Shown here one piece after another: positions 34,515 to 46,463 of a stretch of DNA of 64,000 bases; position 1 is the stretch's first letter, and each line of letters opens with the position of its first letter. Position numbers and translations under genes: made by a program. Where the stretch lies: NCBI GenBank assembly GCA_002917775.1, contig KZ627155.1, positions 468,675-532,674 on the forward strand. Direction: 5' to 3'. Source of the DNA: Glaciozyma antarctica PI12 (taxonomy: Eukaryota; Basidiomycota; Microbotryomycetes; Kriegeriales; Camptobasidiaceae). The notes beneath the pieces are model-generated. The model was not told the origin of the DNA. It saw only the letters and a list, made by a program, of their open reading frames with translations, and did no database searches.

Positions 34515-35223
34515 ATGCAGTTCGTGTTCGACATGAGATCTCGCTCGGCCGACTCGCTCCTGGGAGGCTCCTGTCCTCTTCGCGCCAAGACTTGCTTCGT
34601 CTTTTGCTGATGACTATCAAAGCTCGGGAGAATAATGTACTGCTCTTACGGTCTTACCAGCCATTTGAAGGCCGAGGAGGACAAGTACTCGGGTGACGAA
34701 CTGCGAGGAGGCGCGTTGAAGTAGTAGCGGCGCTGCGAAGAGATTTTAGACCTCCCCCAGCCTTGTAGTGAGTCAATGTTCTTGCGCTGTACAGTGATGA
34801 ACTCTAACGAACTAGCTTGCGTTCAGAGCCTGCGAACGAGGAGAAGTCGAAAAAAGGAAAGATGGCGGGTCGAAAGCTGCGGAGAGGCGTGTCGATCGAA
34901 AAGTATCCCCTTGTCCTTCGAGCTCGTCCTTCCTCTCTTCTCTTCCCTCCACCGTTCGACACTAACCGCCACTTTCCCTTTCTCCGTTCTCCCTTAGGCA
35001 GTTTCAAGCACAGGACTGTGAGCAGCGAACGCTCTCCACGCAGTTGTAGACTACGGGGCTGACGGTTGACCCACCACCTACTCCTCTTGGCTTTCTCCAA
35101 CGTTCAGGCTTCGACTCTCTCCCTATCTCTCTTCAAGGCCGGCCCTTGCACATCCCTCTCCATCTTCGACAGATCAACCCTCTCCCCCTACCCTTCCCAA
35201 TCCAACCCTCAGGAACAGCCAGG
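34515..35223. other. Intergenic region, probably GH16 promoter and leader
   Basis: This 700-bp interval has no supported exon. The last 150 bp are pyrimidine-rich on the plus strand, as expected around a transcription start. Confidence 0.35.
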
Positions 35224-36702
35224 ATGCTTTCCTCCATCACCTCCATCACACTCCTCAGCCTCTTGGCAGTCACAATCCCCTCCAACGCTCAACCTCTCGA
35301 CGCCCGCCACCCCTCTCTCGTCCCCATCCCTTCCCTCCCCGGTCACGCCGCCGATATCAACTCGAACACCACCCTGCCGGTCTGGGGTCGTCGTCGGAGC
35401 AACCACCAGCGCGCACTCACGACCAAGCCCAAGAAGGATCGCAAGAGTCAAGCCTCCATCATCCCTCGCAGCAGCACCATGACCACCACCACCTCCAAAG
35501 CCCCCGCGCCAACGCCGACGAGTCCGTACGCTCTCACGCGCTCTCACCAAGGCGCCTCGTTCTTCGACGGCTGGGATTTCTTCACCTGGCCCGACCCTAC
35601 GCACGGACAAGTCAATTTCCTCAACAAGGGACAGGCGTACGACAAGGGACTCGTATCGACGACGTCGAGCGGGTCGACGATTCTCAAGGTCGATGATTGG
35701 AGTTGGTTGGGCGCAGGGCAGCACAGGGGATTCGGTGAGGATTACGAGCAAGGAGCAGTTTAGGGAGGGGACGATGGTTGTTATGGACGCCGCTAAGATG
35801 CCGCATGGACCTGGAGTTTGGCCGGCGTTCTGGAGGTGCGTTTTCGTCGGTTCCCTTTGTTCGACGGGCTGGGAGCTGACTTTCCTCACTGCAGTGTCGG
35901 AGCAGACTGGCCTTACAATGGCGAGATTGATATCGTCGAGGGCGTGCACAAGTGAGTCGAGCATCGTGGGCGTCGAAGGAGCGAGAGCTGATGGCGTTTT
36001 TTTTCTCGCTTCGCAGCAGCGTCAAGAACCAGTACACTCTCCACACCTACGAGGGCTGCACTCTCAAGCAGCCCATGCAAGCTAGCGGAACTCCTCTCGA
36101 GACCAAGTACGTCCCCCCTCGCCGTCGTCGTCGTTGCCTCGCTGACGATTCTGGTTCAACCAGCTGCGACGTAGCTGCGACTGGAAACGCAGGCTGTGGT
36201 ATCCGCGATACCTCGTCTCGCACTTTCGGTTCCGGCTGGAACAGCGCCGGTGGAGGAGTCTACGTGATGAACTGGGACTCGACTGGCATCTCGATGTGGG
36301 TCTTCCTCGTGAGTCCCTTTTTTTTCGCTTCTCTCGCTGTGATGATTGGAGGCTGACGGCTGGGGATTCACAGCGCGGCAACATCCCTGCCGATATCACC
36401 GCCGAGAAGCCCAACTACCAGAGCTGGGGACCTCCTCGCGCCCGCTTCGAGAGCGGCGAGACGTGCAACATCTCCCAGTACTTTGGCGCCCAAACCCTCA
36501 TCTTCAACATCACCGTGCGTTCCTTCCTCCTTCCTCTCTTTACTCGTGCTGACCTCGATAATAGCTCTGCGGCGACTGGGCTGGCTCGGTGTACAACCAA
36601 GCTGGATTCTCAGGAACGTGCTCGCAAGCCGTTCAGGACCCTCGCAACTTTGTCAACGCCGAGTTCGAGATCAACTACGTCAAGATCTTCAACCTCAAGT
36701 AG
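35224..36702 (+). CDS. Secreted glycoside hydrolase family 16 glucanase
   Basis: A signal peptide (MLSSITSITLLSLLAVTIPS, cut probably after NAQ) leads to a Ser/Thr-rich linker and a GH16 domain. The catalytic motif is GEIDIVEG, with the two glutamates and the aspartate in place. Other family blocks are SFFDGWDFFTWPDPTHGQVN, MPHGPGVWPAFW joined to SVGADWPYNG, NQYTLHTYEGCT, GIRDTSSRTFGSGWNSAGGG and LCGDWAGSVYNQAGFSGTC. The likely substrate is beta-1,3 or mixed-linkage glucan in the cell wall. The frame changes once in a four-G run at 35726-35729: dropping one G joins LGAGQHR to DSVRITSKEQF, the expected family sequence. Introns near 35835-35894, 35952-36016, 36107-36162, 36309-36374 and 36513-36564. 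TAG at 36700-36702. Confidence 0.85.
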
Positions 36703-37645
36703 GGCTCGCGTGGACTGGATTCGTTGCGCCCCTGGTTGGGCGTGCGGTCGGCTTTGGTTAGCCCCTCGATGGGGTGACCCTCTTGGGACGCGAGGATTGC
36801 GGACTGTGAGGGAGGGAGGTCGTTATTTATCTGCGAGTAGCGCGATGGAAACGAATATATATGGAATATACGACTTTGCGAATGAGGCGAGAGTGGGCGA
36901 GGTAGCGAGGTTACTACCGAATTTGTAGTAGTCGATCTAACTGAGCTGGCCCCGCTGCTATCGAGGGCACTCCGTTCCCGCCTGCCCCTTCCCCGCCAGC
37001 TCAACGCGCTCCTCCGCCCTCGTCCACCGAGACACACAGCAGCAGCAGTAACACCGAACCCGCCTGAGCCGCCTCGCCTCTCGACAACAGCACCAGCTCG
37101 ACCCGCCTCCGGTCCGTCCTCGACCCGTAAGAGCTTCCTCTACCGTCCCACCGCCTCCCCAGTCTCTCCACCGTTCTCTACGAACGCGCGTATCCCCCTC
37201 GTGCCGCGTTGGGCACTCGCAGAGCCACCGCACACACCCTGAGCCGACCGACGGAGCTGATCGCCCGCGAGGGAGCTAGGTCCCGTGTGGGCGCTATCGG
37301 GACGCCCCAGCTCCCTTACCAGCTCAAGACCTCGTTGATACCAAGTACTGACTCCCTCTTCTCCCACTACGCAGATCTCGCCCGCCTTCGACAGGCCTCA
37401 ATCCGACCTCCTGCACGTCAGTTCGCCGGACCCGGCATCAACAACCTCGCTTTATCGACGCTGCAGTGACTAGCCCACCGCCTTTCAACGACTCCTGAGC
37501 ATCTTCATAGAGCTCTCCGACCTTCCTCTCGCGAAGGATCTGGGTCCCGTGCGTCTTGCGCTTCCCACGCCCTGTTTAGGTCCCAGCTGACGCCTCTCCA
37601 GCCTCTCTCTCTCTCCCGCGCGCAACCCACGCACGCATCCAATTC
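36703..37645. other. Intergenic region, nothing recognised
   Basis: Over 900 bp without a gene I can support. The second half is pyrimidine-rich and likely contains the leader of the Sds3/Dep1-type gene. Open frames present have no splice-consistent or family-like sequence. Confidence 0.35.
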
Positions 37646-40600
37646 ATGGCATTCTCCCCCTCCCCGTCTCCCTCCGACTCCCTCTCCTCCGCCGGCGCTT
37701 CGACCGAACCCCTCCCCGCGTCCGACGACCAGCACCTCGATGCGCGCCCGCCTTCGGGAAAGGAGATGGCAGGAGGGGAGGAGAGTGATTCTAGTTTGAC
37801 GGAGCAGAGTAGCTCTGAGGGAGAGGAGGGGGGACGGAAGAGGAGGAAGGAGAGGGGGGAGGAGACGCCTAGGGGAGTTAAGGAGGAGGATAGTGCGGGA
37901 GATTCACAGGAGGAAGAGGAGGAGGAGGAGGAGACACCGGATGGGAAGAGGGGGAAGAAGCAGCTTAGGAGGGATCCGCTGCCGCGGAATGGGAACGGGC
38001 GGAAAGGGAGAGAAGAGGAGGAAGATGAGGACGACGACGACGAGGAAGTCCTACCGAAGCCTTCGACGCGCTACCCGATGGCACCGGAACGCTTTCCCTC
38101 CCCATCGCCCTCTCTCTCGGACCTGGAAGACGACGTCGAAGAAGCGCAAGTTGAAAGCGCGTCGCGTGGGCGTGGACGCGGGAGGGGACGCGGGCTGGGT
38201 GCTCGAGGGCGTATTAGGAGAGGCGCATTGCCGAGGCGTACGCCGGGGCAGCAGCGAAGAGCGCGGTTAGCGCGCTTCAAGTCGAGCAATGCGAGTGAGG
38301 AATTGAGTGAGGAGGAGGGGGAGGAGAAAAAGGAGGAGGAGGAGATTAGGGCTGGAGCGAGTGGGTCGACGAGTGGGAGGGCTTCGAGGTCCCGATCGTC
38401 CTCTTCCGTGCGTCCCTCTTTCCCGTCCCACGAGGATCGAGCTAAGCCCTTCTTCATCGCAGTATGGTTCGCACGCCGACGCGCACGCCGATGCAGAAGC
38501 CCAAGCCACCGCCGACGCCGAAGCCTCCGGCTCCCACTCCCCCAGCTCCTCTTCCCGCCCTCTTACCAAGAAACGTCCTCGATCCTCCTCTCTCACCCTC
38601 TCCACGCACGAAGCTCTCGAGGGACTCGTCGACCTCGCTGCGCCTGAAGCGGGCTTGATCGAGCTCTCTACGGAGCCCAAGACGCTCGCGGATGAGTTGG
38701 AGAAGATCAAGGGTGGGGAGGAGAGGGAGGTGGCGATGGAGGTAGAGGAGGAGAGGGAGGAGAGGGAGGAGAGGGAGGAGGAGAAGAAGGAGGAGGAGGC
38801 GAGGGAGAGGGAGAGGAAGAGGAAGAAGGCGGGGGAAGAGGGGGAAGGGGAAGGAGAAGGCTATCGAGGTTGAAGATGAGGAAGAGGGGGAGACGCCGGC
38901 GGGGAGTGAGCATGAGGCTGAGGTTGAGGAAGGTGAGTTCGTGCTGTGCGGGAATTGGGTGAGGAGGGAGCTGATGCGTGGCTGGGGTAGATACGTCCGA
39001 CGACGCGTTCGTGCGCAAGAGGGCCGACGCGATGGAGGCGCTTACGAAGATTGAGATCGAGTTCGCACGGCTGAGGGACAAGCTCTACCTCGAGCGTATG
39101 GCCGAAGTCGACAAGGAGCGGATAGGCGTCGAGAAGGGTGAGTTCTCCTCCTTTTCCGCACGTAAACGCGAGCTGACGGAGAAGGCAGGAACGCATCCTG
39201 AGCTGCTGCATCTTACGCAGCTGATCGAGCTTCGGAGGACGACCAAGATTGAGTTGGCGAGGAAGTGGCTCGAGGGCCTCGAGGGAGATTACGAGCGGCG
39301 AAGAATATCGGAGGAGCATACGGCGTGGAATTGGTGGACTGTGAGTCGTCGCTTTCTGCGTGGGCGGAGGATGCGAGCTGATGGGGTCGAGCAGAATGGT
39401 CGAGCGGATTTGAGGACGACGATGCTGGACGAGGCGAATTCGAAGCGGAGGAAGCTTGATCGCGAGAAGCGGTTCATCGAGCGACCGAAAGAGGGTACGT
39501 CCTTCCGCTCGTCGCTGCGGGGTTTCGAGGCTGACGCTCGACGCTTGCATAGGCGGCCTCACTCCCCTTTTGGCACCTCGGCCTCTACCTCAAGTCCCAT
39601 TGCAGCATCGCCGGCGCGTCGGCTACGAGGTGGAGATGATGCAGGAGAACGAGTTTGCGTGGTCGTTGCGGCATCAGGACCTTCGTGCGGACGCTTCCGT
39701 TAGCGGGCTGGACGACGATACGGCGTGGACCGATCTCGAGCGCATGGGGGTGAGTTCCTCAATGTGGTCGTAGAAGAACGTGAACTGACGAATGCGTCCA
39801 CAGCTTCGCGAAGCGGTTCGCCATCCCAATGTGTACCCCTTCGATCCCGCGTACGGCCACACCGCACCAGGGATGGGACCCCCTCGCCTTTGGTCCCGAC
39901 ATTCGCGCCGCCAACCCCCTCGCAGCTCCGTTCGGCTACAATGGCTCAGGCTACGAAGCGACCGGCCTCGCCCTCCAACAGCAGCAGCAGCAACACCAGC
40001 AGCAGCAGCAGCAGCACCACTTTAGCCAATCCCTCCCCTCCCTTCCCCCTCTCCCTCCGCCTCGCGTCGACTACTCCTCGCTCGAACCCTCTCGACCACT
40101 CTCGAACCCCCGCGCCCTCAACTACCCGCCAAAGGAGCCCAGCGGTGGACATAGTCGATCGCACAGCGGCGCGACGGCCATACGAGGCTTCCCCTCAAAC
40201 CACTTCGCCACTTCGTATGCGGACCTCGAGGCCGAGCGGATTCACGCTCAGTCGGCGTGGCAGAAGCATTCTGCGCCGACGCAGTACCCCTTCGACGACG
40301 CGCGGCGCGCTCCTCCCCCCGCCGAATCGCTCGACCTCGTCGCCGAACACCACCCGCGGAGATCAGTCGACGAAAGTCACCTCGCCGAGAACGGCAAGTC
40401 GCGCCTGACGCTCGATTCGCACATGGCGACGACGAGGTCGCCCAAGGCGGCGACGGTCGCGCACAAGGTCGAGCTCGGGCGCAAGAGTCCTTCGTTCATG
40501 TCGATCCCGGCGTTCGTCCCTCACCACTCGCAACACGCTCAATCCGTCCTCCACCCTCCTGTCCTCCCTCACACGACTCCCTCCGTCGTAGCGCCCACGC

Positions 40601-40740
40601 CAGCGCCGGTCGTCAAGGCTCCCGTGACGCTCTTCCCGCCGCCGGCGACGGCAGAGGCGTTCCCGCACTTTGGACATGGGTTGCCGGAACTGCCGGCGCA
40701 GAATGGAGCGGTGCAGGCGGCGCAGAAGGCGGGAGGATGA
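37646..40740 (+). CDS. Sds3/Dep1-type Rpd3L corepressor subunit (two frame breaks)
   Basis: The first 400 codons are highly acidic and Arg/Glu-rich with an RGRGRGRGRG block. The Sds3-like domain follows: RKRADAMEALTKIEIEFARL, RDKLYLERMAEVDKER, GTHPELLHLTQLIELRRTTK, then KWLEGLEGDYERRRISEEHT. This is the family signature of Sds3, Dep1 and BRMS1, coiled-coil scaffolds of the Rpd3L/Sin3 histone deacetylase complex. The C-terminal 300 residues are Pro/Ser/His-rich with a polyglutamine tract (39979-40020). The frame changes by one base in G runs at 38831-38850 (restoring GKGKEKAIEVEDEEEGE) and at 39870-39872 (restoring HTAPGWDPLAFGPDIRA). Introns near 38408-38462, 38933-38990, 39137-39188, 39341-39395, 39494-39552 and 39749-39804. 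Dep1 is perhaps likelier than Sds3. Confidence 0.72.
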
Positions 40741-41199
40741 GAGGGGGAGGAGGGAGATCGGTGTGGGATTTCGTGATTTCGCTCGAGGGGATAGGGCTTC
40801 GATGGACCTTGCAACGCTTTTATTTTGCTTCGCTTTTAGCTGTTATTATATCGTGTGTTGGATCGCATTTTTCGCTGTGGAGAAGGACTGCCAGCTCGAG
40901 GAGGCCGTGGTATGAGGAGAATCAGCGAAGAGGAGGGCCGCAGACCAACCGTTTTCGTCCTTGCCGCCGTTCGTCTGGGAGGCGCGTTTCTGCTCGGGGA
41001 GCTTAGCAATACCACCCTAGGAGCAGTGCAAATCTGTCGACGTGGAAGAGCCCCTTCGCAGAGTGCGTCTTCAACTTTTCTGTCTTCCGCTCCTTTCTCC
41101 CTCCTTCCCTCCTCGAGCGAAGCTTTTTAGCTCACAGGACGTTCCAGCAACTTCAGAGACGACAGACCTACAAGTCGACGCCAGCTGAAACCTCCCAGA
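40741..41199. other. Intergenic region
   Basis: About 460 bp holding the 3' flank of the Sds3/Dep1-type gene (T-rich near 40820-40870) and the leader of the F-box/JmjC gene. No exon is supported. Confidence 0.35.
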
Positions 41200-43106
41200 A
41201 TGCCCTCCCTCACCCCGACAACAACCCTCTCTCCGACCAAGCGATCCCTCTCTCCCGCCCCCTCCCCGCCCAGCAAGCGCCATCAACCCTCTTACTCGCC
41301 TAATCCTCTTCAGATCAAGCCACTTGGCAACCTCCTGTTCTGGCCTGAACACCGGGCGACGCGCATCGGAGGACTTGGGACGCTCGGAGTTCTCCCAGAT
41401 GAGCTGCTCCTGAGCCAGATCTTTAGTGCGTTGGATGGGGATGACCTGGTGCGGATGTCGGGCGTTAGCAAGGCGTTTTTTGGCTGGGGGAACGTGGAGG
41501 GGATCTGGAAGGGGGTGTACATTAGCGTCAGTTCTCCACTCGCCGGAGGAGGAGAGAGGGAGCTGACCTGGAGCTTGTCTGCAGAAGACAGCAGGGCGAC
41601 TGCTGAGCTGGCACGGCTCCTGGCGCTCCTCGTACATCGCCACCTTCCTCCGACCCTCCTCCATCCCCTCCTCGACGCCTCTTCCAACAGCAGGCCTCAC
41701 CATCCCAACCCTTCACTCGGACGTCCTCTTTCAACCCTCCCTCTGCGCCTCCTTCGACGCCCGGCCTCTCTTTCTCTCCCCCTCCTTCACCCCCACTATC
41801 CCACACGTCGACGGCCGGGCTCTCACTCCCTCCACTCTCCCCCTCGAACCCGTCATCTTCACCCACCTCATGACCTCCTGGCCCGCCATGTCTCTGACTT
41901 CCCGAAGATGGACTCTCCCCGTTCTCGCGACTCGCTTTCCAGCGACCCTCTTCCGCGCAGAGGCGACGTTGACGACGCTGCCGGACTACGAGAAGTACCA
42001 CGATCGGTGCGAGCTCGATGAGAGCCCGTTGTACCTCTTTGAGAGCGGGATTGTCGAGAAGACGCAGGGATTAGGAGCAGAGGGTCTGGGAGATGATTAT
42101 GAGGTGCCTGCGTGCTTTCAGGAAGATCTGTTCGAGGTGATGGGAGCGGAACGGCCCGATTATCGCTGGTTGGTACGTTCCTCCTTTCTCCTCCCATCGC
42201 AACCCTGCTTCCCAAACATCGCTCCTCCCATTTCCCTTCCCAGCCCTCTTCGCCTCTCGTTCAGCCGAATCTTGCGTGTGCTTACATCTTTCTGCAGATT
42301 GTCGGCCCTACGAGATCTGGCTCGACCTGGCACCAAGACCCAAACGGAACGTCGGCATGGAACGCTGTGACGGTCGGCTCGAAAGCCTGGGTTGCCTTCC
42401 CTCCCAACGTCACTCCTCCAGGCGTCTTCGTCTCGGAAGATCAAGGCGAGGTCGAAGGTCGAAGTCTCGCTCGCTGGTTCGTCGTTTCCGTGTTCCTCTT
42501 TAATCATCGCTGACGCTCGCAATTTGCAGAATGGTTCATGTCGTATTATCAGGAAGCGAAATCGACGTACGGTGCTCGCGCAAAGGACGCCTCGACGCGC
42601 GGACAGATGCGCGAAGGAATCTGCAACGCCGGCGAGATCTTCTTCGTTCCCTCCGGCTGGTGGCACAGTGCGTCCTCTCCCTCGATGCTCCTACCGCGCT
42701 AACTCTCTTCGCAGTCGTTGTGAACCTCGCCCCCTCCATCGCCGTCACGCAGAACTTTGTCTCAAAGCGAGAACTCCCCGCCGTCCTGCGCTTCATGAAG
42801 CATCGACCCGAGCAGGTATCGGGCTTTAAGTTGCGCAAGGTCGTCGATCCCGATGCGGAGGTTGAGGTGGAGACGGGGTTGGACGAGTGCGATGAGGAGG
42901 TTTCGGGCGTGTACGAGGCGTTTGTGGAGGCGTTGAGGAGGGAGAAGGGGGAGGTGATGGAAGGGCTGCAGGTTGAAGTGCTGGAGACGGTCAGGGAGAA
43001 GAAGGAGGATGGGATGTGGAGTAAGGTTAAGGAGGCGGATGGGGAAGCAGCTTTCTCGTTTGGGTTCTTCGAGGGAGAGGGGGAGGACGAGAACGGGGAG
43101 GAATGA
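41200..43106 (+). CDS. F-box plus JmjC-domain protein (JMJD6-like)
   Basis: The N-terminal F-box reads LGVLPDELLLSQIFSALDGD, then DLVRMSGVSKAFFGW. The JmjC part begins near 41990 (LPDYEKYHDRCELDESPLYL) and contains PACFQEDLFEVMGAERPDYR and IVGPTRSGSTWHQDPNGTSA. The HQD pair plus the later histidine in FFVPSGWWH can form the Fe(II) site, and the segment is close to the JMJD6 family (lysyl hydroxylase or arginine demethylase). The C-terminus is acidic and ends at TGA 43104-43106. Introns near 41525-41584, 42173-42298, 42476-42530 and 42668-42715. F-box proteins recruit targets to SCF ubiquitin ligases, so this protein may couple an oxygenase to ubiquitination. That function is inference. Confidence 0.85.
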
Positions 43107-43299
43107 AAGCACCGTTGTATCGCACGCTCGTTCTTAGAGCATTTGCCTGCTGTATCTTAACTTCTCCTTTCATCACACGAACTCAAGGGGGAGACGGCAC
43201 TTCCAACCGCAACTCCGTGGCAAGTCGTTGAACTTCGACTTGGGCGAGTCGACGCCGCTTCGCTTCTTTCCTCCTTCTCCCTCTCAACATACCTGCGAC

Positions 43300-44566
43300 G
43301 ACTACCACCACGATCACGAGAAAGGTTCAGTGCGACTTCACCCCCGCCGTCGACGGTCGCGAGCACTCCTCCTCCATCACTCTCCACGTCCCTCCCTTCA
43401 ATCGCGGCTCTTGGTGCCTGTTCTACGTCTGCAAGGGCTACCAGATGAGCTGGGGCGTGCGTTTGGCTGGCGTGCGTGGACCTCGAGCATCGTTCGCGTC
43501 CGGGACGCTTGCGGTGAACTCTCAGCGCCTGCCTCCGAGTCAGCGGACGCAGGAGCTCGTCGCGGCTAGCTTCGAGGGCGAGGCGGGCGAAATCACTGGC
43601 GCGGACGCTCACGAGTACCACGGTTTGCCCCACGGGCCGACCACCGTGTCGCTTTCGATCACGCAGGAGGCGCCGGATTCGTTTGTGCTGCCGCAGGACC
43701 GGGGACGCGTCGTGGAGAGGTACACCTGTGAGTCATGTGTCCGACCCCGGCACGCGTGAGACTGACTCGCTGGTGTAGCGCTTCTCAGCTCGCAACACAC
43801 CAACGACGTCCAGATCTACTTCCCTCGCCTCGGCCACCAGCTTTGGGCCAGCTCCCCTACGCTCGCGAACGCCTCCCCCTACTTCAAGGCTCTCTTCTTC
43901 TCGGGACTCGGCAAAACGCAACGCTCGAAGAGAGCTGCGAAGCGAGCTCACGCCGCCTTGAGGAAGTCGGCGGCCATCGAAGGTCTCTAGGACGACTCGG
44001 ACAATAAATTTACCGACCTTGAGCACCGCGAGGAATCTCAAGAGAAGAAGGAGGACGAGAGCTGCTCTCCAAACTTCAGGGTCGAGATCACCGAAGCCGC
44101 TTGGAGGACGTATCGCGCCGTCCTCTGCTGGATCTACACCTCGCACATCGACTTCGCTCTCCTCGCTTCGACCTACTCCCTTCCCAGCCCGACCTCCTCC
44201 TCCAAATCCCCCAGCCGCCACGACTACCTTATCTCTTTCGCCGAGAAGAATCCCCTTTTTCCTATCCCTGCCTCCCCCAAGTCGGTCTACCGCCTCGCCC
44301 ACTTCCTCGACATCCCGGAGCTCCAGCAACTCGCTCTTGCCTCGATCAAGTCGCAACTCAGCGTCTCAAATGTCGCTACGGAGCTCTTTGGCGATCTCAG
44401 CTTCAAGTACGAGAAGGTGCAGGAGCTCGAGCTGGCATTCGCGGTGGCGAACTGGAAGGCCGTGAGGGAGACGGACGGGCTGAAGGAGGTCGAGAGGCTG
44501 ATTGAGGCGGGAGAGCTCCCGAATGCTGGAGTAATCAGCTTCAAGCTTGCGAAGAGGCTTTACTAG
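43300..44566 (+). pseudogene. MATH/BTB-like protein, paralogue B, disrupted
   Basis: The family reading begins RKVQCDFTPAVDGREHSSSI, then HVPPFNRGSWCLFYVCKGYQ. After an intron (43728-43778) the BTB part is TNDVQIYFPRLGHQLWASSP, then LANASPYFKALFFSGLGKT, RTYRAVLCWIYTSHIDFALL, VYRLAHFLDIPELQQLALAS and ELELAFAVANWKAVRETDG. A TAG at 43988-43990 interrupts the frame between SAAIEGL and DDSDNKFTD, and the DDSD block is conserved in paralogue A, so the downstream part was coding. I find no in-frame ATG upstream before the preceding gene's stop. It is most likely a pseudogene. The final stop is TAG at 44564-44566. Confidence 0.7.
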
Positions 44567-45411
44567 CGAGTGGAAGAACGGGATGGCGGTGTGGATGCTT
44601 GGGGAGGGGGAGCGGAGCGGCGAGCGAGGCGTTGGAGGTTGCGATCTGGGGAGGACGGTCGGAGAGCGAGTAGGATGGGAGAGCTTGATGAGGAGATAGT
44701 CTTTAATACGTTTGCAATTCTTCGTTTGCACAACGCATGCTCATGCCTCTTTGAGCGCCTCAAAGGCGGGGGAGAGTGCGAAGCTCGGCAGCGAGAACCA
44801 AGGCGCGCGTCCTGGAGCCCGTAACTACGCCCTCTTCCGGTCCTGGAACGGAGGAAGTCTTCTAATGACGCTGCTGAACGGTGTGGACGCCAGGAAGAAG
44901 GAGGGGAAGCCGAGAAACGAGGACGAGGAAGAGGAGGAAGAGATAGAAGTAAAAAGGCGGACGCTCGAAGGGGGGGTCGTGCAAACACTTTTGACGGAAT
45001 TTGGTCAGTGATTTCTGGCTCCGTGAGGCTGCTTCCGGGTGGCGCTCACCTTTACGACGCAAAAGAGCGACACGCGAGATCTGGCTACGCGAAGGCAAAT
45101 AGAAAGAGCTCTGGATTCGCTTCGCACTCGGTTTGAACGTTTTTGCGGTGTGACCCTTGATCCTTGATCCTTCTGCAAAATCCCAGTAACCATATCAACT
45201 GAATAAAACAATTACAGCACAACATGAGGAGGAGGAGGAGGAGGAGGAGCAGGAATATTCCTCCGGCCTCCCAGCCTCTCGGCAAGGCCGGCGCATGACC
45301 CGTCTTCAAGCTCCAAGTTTGCGGAGTTGAATCTCTCCTTCCTCCCCTCATTCTAAGGCTCTCTAGGCTTTCTCCTCTTCCTCTTCCTCCCTTCCTCCCC
45401 CCGGACCGTCT
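44567..45411. other. Intergenic region
   Basis: About 840 bp without a supported gene. It holds a GAG-rich purine tract at 44925-44955 and an (AGG)n tract at 45227-45250. The first exon of the Mpv17 gene may lie in its right half but I could not place it. Confidence 0.35.
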
Positions 45412-46416
45412 TCACGCTGGCTGGCCTACTCCGCGCGTACAACGTCTCCTTAGTGCGCCGTCCCTACCTCACGGGCAGCGCCAGCGCAGGTACGTCTTAC
45501 AAGCCCAACAAGACGCGCTGTAGCTGATCATACTCGGTTTAGCTGTGCTGTTCGGCGCTGGAGACGTGCTTGCTCAGCAGGCGATTGAGAAGAAGGGCAA
45601 AGACCATGATGTGGGTGGAGCGTTCCTGAGGCTTGGCGGGCAGGATGGGGGCTGATTCGTGAGATCCAGTTCGTTCGTACGGCTAGGCTGGCGCTATACG
45701 GAGGTGAGCACGCGTGGCAGACAGGCTGAACGGCTGGAGCGGAGCTGACGCGACTGGTTTTTGCAGGACTTGCGTTCGCGCCGATTGTGAGGCGTGGTGC
45801 TCTGCTACGTTGTGTGAAGAAGCTGACGACCCGGAGAACAGGTCACTCGCTGGTACGCTATGCTCGAGACGATCAAGATCAAGTCCAAGCCTGCCCGTGC
45901 GTACTACATCGCGTTCTCGTCGGTCTCCTCGCTGACCGCTTCTCGCACAGTCGTCTTGACCCGTGTGGGACGTGAGTTTCTCCTCCCTCTTTGCGCTTCT
46001 TCGTCTACGCTGAACGTTCCTCGCAACAGTCGACCAGTTCGTTCTCACCCCCGTCATGGTCGGCTTGTTCTTCACCTCGATGTCGGTGCTCGAAGGCAAG
46101 GGATTGGGCGAGGCGAAGAAGCGTATCAAGAGCTCATGGGCACCAACTCTCTTCAAGAACTGGGGGCTGTTCATTCCCGTTCAGCTCGCCAACTTCTCCA
46201 TCGTCCCTGCACACATGCGCCTCGTGCTGGTGAACGTGGTGTCTTTGTTCTGGAAGTGCGTAGCTCGGCTTTCTTCAGCTTTCCGCACCCCAAACTGACG
46301 CACGATTCTGCAGCGCATACCTCTCTTACGCCAACTCAACCTCGGGCGGCGTCGACCGCGAGCTGCAGGACATCGTGGTGGAAACGAAGGAGGAGATTGA
46401 GGAGGTCCTCGCCTAA
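45412..46416 (+). CDS. SYM1: Mpv17/PMP22-family membrane protein (Sym1)
   Basis: Joined exons give GLLRAYNVSLVRRPYLTGSA, AVLFGAGDVLAQQAIEKKG, FVRTARLALYGG, then LAFAPI joined to VTRWYAMLETIKIKSK. They continue with LDQFVLTPVMVGLFFTSMSV, LFKNWGLFIPVQLANFSIVP and AHMRLVLVNVVSLFWNAYLS, and end EEIEEVLA with TAA at 46414-46416. These are the defining blocks of the Mpv17 family: four membrane spans, inner mitochondrial membrane in yeast Sym1 (stress tolerance, metabolite channel). Introns near 45492-45541, 45611-45669, 45704-45767, 45791-45841, 45970-46029 and 46257-46313. No ATG fits the first exon, so the true start is probably on a small upstream exon. Confidence 0.8.
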
Positions 46417-46463
46417 ACGAGAGAATGGAGATGCAGGCAATTTATTATATACGCAATAGAGTA

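Noticed and set aside
45224-45300. ATG followed by an (AGG)n tract as the first exon of the Mpv17 gene
   Set aside because: The frame closes at a TGA within 25 codons and no donor joins it in phase to the conserved exon; left as intergenic.
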